DNA of 64,000 nt from Streptomyces griseoviridis. GTDB taxonomy: Bacteria > Actinomycetota > Actinomycetes > Streptomycetales > Streptomycetaceae. The stretch lies in contig NZ_CP029078.1 of the NCBI RefSeq assembly GCF_005222485.1, positions 8,898,737 through 8,962,736 on the forward strand. The letters are read 5' to 3'. The stretch's first letter is position 1; each line of letters begins with the position of its first letter. The position numbers and the translations under genes were made by a program. This document shows, piece after piece, positions 60,664 through 64,000 of the stretch. Under the pieces are notes generated by a model. It made no database searches and had not been told where the DNA came from. It was given only the letters and a program-made list of their open reading frames with translations.

Positions 60664-63600
60664 GTGCTGCACGATGCCGTTACCCGCCTGCCCAGCCAGC
60701 TGTGGACGCCGCAGCGGGACGCCGCCGACTGCGTCCTCAACGCCTTCGCCATGGGCGCCGAACGCCAACTCGTCGTCATGCCGTGCGGCACCGGGAAGAC
60801 CCACCTGGCCGTCCACATCGCCCACGAAATCGCCCCGAACAGCCGCAGTCTGGTCGTGGTGCCCACCCTCGACCTGCTCACCAGACCGCCCGCGTCTGGT
60901 ACGACGCCGGCCGCAAGGGAACCTACCTGGGACTGTGCTCGGACAAGGAGACATCCGAGGCCGCGCTCGCCGGGGTCCTCACCCTGACCCGCGACCCGCT
61001 GACCTGACTGCCCGGCTGCGCGCCGCCGACGGCCCGACGAGCGTGTTCGTCACCTACCAGTCGCTGCACAAACTCCCCCCGGCCCACCAGGAGCATCTGC
61101 TGCCGCGCTGGGACCTCATCGTCGTCGACGAAGCGCACCGCACCGCCGGCGCCCGCAACAAACGCTGGGGCATCGTCCACGACAACGACGCCATCCCGGC
61201 GCGCCACCGGCTCTACCTCACCGCCACCCGCGCATCTGGGACGTCACAAAGGCATCACCGCCGAGCCGGTCGCCTCCATGGACGACGTCACCCTGTACGG
61301 CAAAGTGGCCTACCGCTACTCCCTGCCCAGGCCATCCACGAAGGCCGCCTGGCCGACTACCGCATCGCCGCCCGGAGATCCACGACCCGCAGCTGGCGCG
61401 GCACTGGCCTTGAACGGCCGCCGCTGCCTGCGTACCCCCCAGGGCGACGCCATGCGCGTCGCGGCCGGACAGCTGGCCCTGTTCGAGGCACGGGCCCGGC
61501 ACGGCATCCGCCGCACCGTCGTCTTCAGCCGCAGCATCGTGCCAGTGCGACGCGTCGCCGAGACCCTCCCCGAAACCGCTGCCATCTCCCGGCGCCACGC
61601 CGACGGCCTGTGGACGGCCGCCATCCACTCCGGCCACTCGCGGGCGCTGCCGCAAAGAACGCACCGACCGGTTCGCCAGCCCCGCCTCCCGCCGGCCCGC
61701 GGCACCCTGGGTGACCTGAACGTGCTGTGCAACGTCCGGCTGTGCGTGGAAGGCGTCGACTTCCGCTGGCCGACTCCGTGCTCTTCACCGACCCCAAACG
61801 CTCCACTATCGACATCGTGCAGGCCATCGGCGTGCGCTGCGCATCGCCCCCGGCACCGACAAGATCGCCACCTTGATCATTCCTGTGGTGTTCGGCCCTG
61901 GGCAGCGTCCCGAGGAGGCCACTTCGCACCCCCTACCACCTCCTGCACCAGGTGATGATCGCTCTGCGGGCGTACGACGAGCACGTGTTCGTCGCCTGCC
62001 CGTCAGCGGCCCGGCCAGCCGGCTCAGCACAACGACATCGCCATCCGTCCGCCGCGCGCGGGAGATCGCCCCCACTCATGCTGCGGATCATGGAGCCCGA
62101 GCCCGACGTCTGGGACACCGGCATGGCCGCCGCCCAGCAGTACTTCGACGACCAGGGCCATTTGAACGTCCCCAGTAACTACATCGACGCAGCCGGGTTC
62201 CACCTCGGCTGCTGGCTCGGCTACCAGCGCGCCCTCAAACTGGCCGGCAACCTCAACCCCGCCCGCACCGCAGCCCTCGCGACCTGCAGATGACCTGGAG
62301 CCACCCCAAGGGCAGCACCGAGCCTACCTTCCACCTCGCCAGGCCTACGCGAGCGAACACGGGCACCTGCTCGCCGAGCCCGCACATAAATTCCGGGGCC
62401 GCCCGCTGGGGCAGTGGCTCGCCGAGCAGCGCCAGGCCGCCGCCGACGGCACACTGCCTCCGCCCTACGAACGCGCGCTCAAAGACATCGACCCCGTACT
62501 GGACCCCTCCTGGCCCCGCGAATGGCAGCGCATGTGCACCCGGCGCCCGAGCCGGGCGCCTGACCATCCCGGCGGCCCGCTGCCCACCCACGCGGACGAC
62601 CTCACCCGCTGGCTGGACGAACAGTTCGACGCCTTCCCACCCTCACCAAAGGCCAGCAGAGCCAACTCGCGGCGCTTGCCCTGCGGCACGACCGCTGGCC
62701 CTCGCCCTGCGCCGCCCCCACGGCCACCAGGCCCGCACCCACGCCCAGGGCCTACGGGCCGCGCGGCGCTTCTTCCGCCGCCACCAGCACCTGCGCGTCC
62801 CGGCGACTACGCCGACGACCACGGCGGCACCCGCTTCCCGCTGGGCCGGTGGATCGCCGACCTGCGCATCATGGTCGGCGAAGGACTCCTCAACCACGAA
62901 GAGATCGACTCCGTCGAAGCCCTGGCCATGGAATGGCTCCCCGGACTCGCCTGCGACAACGCCCCGGCCGCGCTGCCGGCAACCCCCACGACCGCCACGC
63001 TACCGGCCGACACCGCCAAGCCCACGCCGCCACCCGATCTCGCCCAACCTAGCAGGCACCACCCGGCGTTCTGGATCGCCGACCGCCAGTCGGCACCTTC
63101 GGCACTCTCCGAGGTGCTGCTCCACGGCGGCCGGCGCCAGCTCCTCAGCCTGCCGGCCGGAGCAGGCAAAACCATGATCGCGGCGACCCTGGCCAGCAAG
63201 ACCGCGAGCCCCGTCTGCCTGGTTCTCGGCCCCGACCCGACCTACCTCCACCATGTGGTCAAGACCTGGCGCCTGGTGCGCCCGGGGCCGCTGGCCGCCC
63301 TCAACATGCGGCCCACCCGCAACGGCAATGCAGGCACCACCCTGGCCAGCGCGGGTGACCTGGCCGACTGGATGACCCAACAGCCCCCGGGATCCCTCGT
63401 CCTGGCCCGTTACCGTGATGCAGGACTCATCGCCGAAAGCCACCGCGACCACGACCTGCCCCCTGGGACCACCTGATCGTCGAGGAAGCCCACCGCACCG
63501 CCGAAGGCATCATCGACCCGCACCACCCACACGCCACGATCCACTACGACGACGGCATCCTCGCCCACAGCCGCCTCTACCTGACAGCCACCCCCTGCAT

Positions 63601-64000
63601 CCCCTACCAACTCCCGTCCACGCCGACCAGATGTGGGACGCCTGGGCCGTCAACATGCCCAACCAGCCGATCTTCGGCATCCACCAGCACACCGCGGAAC
63701 GGCCCGAACTCGAAGCCGACGAGGTGCTCAGCCCCTACCAGTGGATGCAGATCCACGTCCCAGCCACCGCCCCTGCCCGGTCCCCGCTGGAGCAACTCAC
63801 CCATGCGCTGGCGCGCTCAAGCCATCGGGGCGGCCCACCTCATCGAGCTCAACAACCTGCGCCGCGTCGTAGCCGTACTGAAGGACCTGAAACAAGCCGA
63901 AGCCTTTGCCTGCCAGTTGGCCGTGCAGATGCTCGACGCAGAAATCGTCGTACCGCAAGGCGCCACCCGCCAGCAGCACAACCAGCCGGTGATCCGCTGC
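60664..64000 (+). pseudogene. Large helicase with helicase-associated repeats, heavily frameshifted, right end beyond window
   Basis: GTG 60664 behind AGGGGGAG opens with LPSQLWTPQRDAADCVLNAF and motif I VMPCGTGKTHLAVHIA. Later come VVDEAHRTAGARNKRWG (motif II DEAH) and RHRLYLTATP, and in another frame FTDPKRSTIDIVQAIGRALR (motif VI type). Two helicase-associated segments follow (YFDDQGHLNVPSNYIDAAGFHLG and HLRVPATYADDHGGTRFPLGRWI, by position). A second P-loop, SLPAGAGKTMIA near 63150-63182, with VEEAHRTAEG near 63480 shows a tandem second helicase core. At least eight frame changes interrupt it. Such helicases are typical of streptomycete chromosome and linear-plasmid ends (TtrA-like). Confidence 0.65.

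Noticed and set aside
1..64000. tRNA, rRNA, riboswitch and CRISPR features
   Set aside because: I looked for tRNA cloverleaf-type sequence, cobalamin-like leaders and regularly spaced repeats and saw none that I could support.

Overview
The window is about 70% GC, with long codon-biased genes, GTG starts, AGGAG-type ribosome binding sites, dense MFS/TetR/MarR regulator pairs and a tap-tpg telomere locus. Together these point to a Streptomyces-type actinomycete with a linear replicon. The right half looks like chromosome-arm or linear-plasmid subtelomere: terminal-protein genes, two Tn7/Tn5053-like transposition modules, an IS element, many remnants and a large helicase gene.

Layout. 0-1.2 kb: a serine hydrolase and its divergent TetR regulator. 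1.5-17.8 kb: a biosynthetic locus made of a TrmB/LuxR-type activator, a PLP decarboxylase of the BtrK/VinO type, a phosphopantetheinyl transferase fused in frame to a 3-aminoacyl-CoA ammonia-lyase-like hotdog domain, an AMP ligase, a free acyl carrier protein, EctB, EctA, P450, ferredoxin, ferredoxin reductase and EctC, then a terminator. An EctD-type hydroxylase and an exporter lie downstream. An 80-bp element upstream of the decarboxylase operon recurs upstream of ectD and ties the two parts together. 18-42.9 kb: ordinary accessory genes (efflux pumps with divergent repressors, flavin monooxygenases, an MpaB/EF-hand fusion with a cis-prenyltransferase, epimerase). Among them, at 24.1-26.3 kb, is a small RiPP-like locus: a 25-residue peptide, an M14 carboxypeptidase and a truncated RRE-E1 protein. 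42.9-45.1 kb: pseudogenes and an IS5-type element inserted into an older transposase remnant. 45.3-50.2 kb: a four-gene module of HTH-AAA+ ATPase, DD(35)E integrase, AAA+ ATPase and an unknown protein. 50.3-53.8 kb: tpg-like, tap and a C-terminally truncated tpg. 53.8-60.4 kb: a Tn7-like set (TnsC, TnsB, TnsA-like and TniQ-like, all leftward) with several frameshifts. 60.7-64 kb: a fragmented helicase that runs off the window.

The most unusual system is the ectoine-like locus. It is not an ordinary ectABCD operon. EctB should supply diaminobutyrate. The ligase, carrier protein, decarboxylase and ammonia lyase should build a short acyl-ACP. EctA keeps its diaminobutyrate-side sequence but has lost the acetyl-CoA pyrophosphate loop. 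EctC keeps every ligand I could align except the metal-binding tyrosine, which is histidine. My inference is a 2-substituted, further oxidised tetrahydropyrimidine (an acyl-ectoine) made from a carrier-bound acyl group instead of acetyl-CoA. The sequence supports the gene set and the residue changes; the product is a hypothesis.

Caution: nearly all frameshifts fall between 55 and 64 kb, in every gene there. That could be decay in the subtelomere or a local assembly-quality problem, and it cannot be resolved from this sequence.
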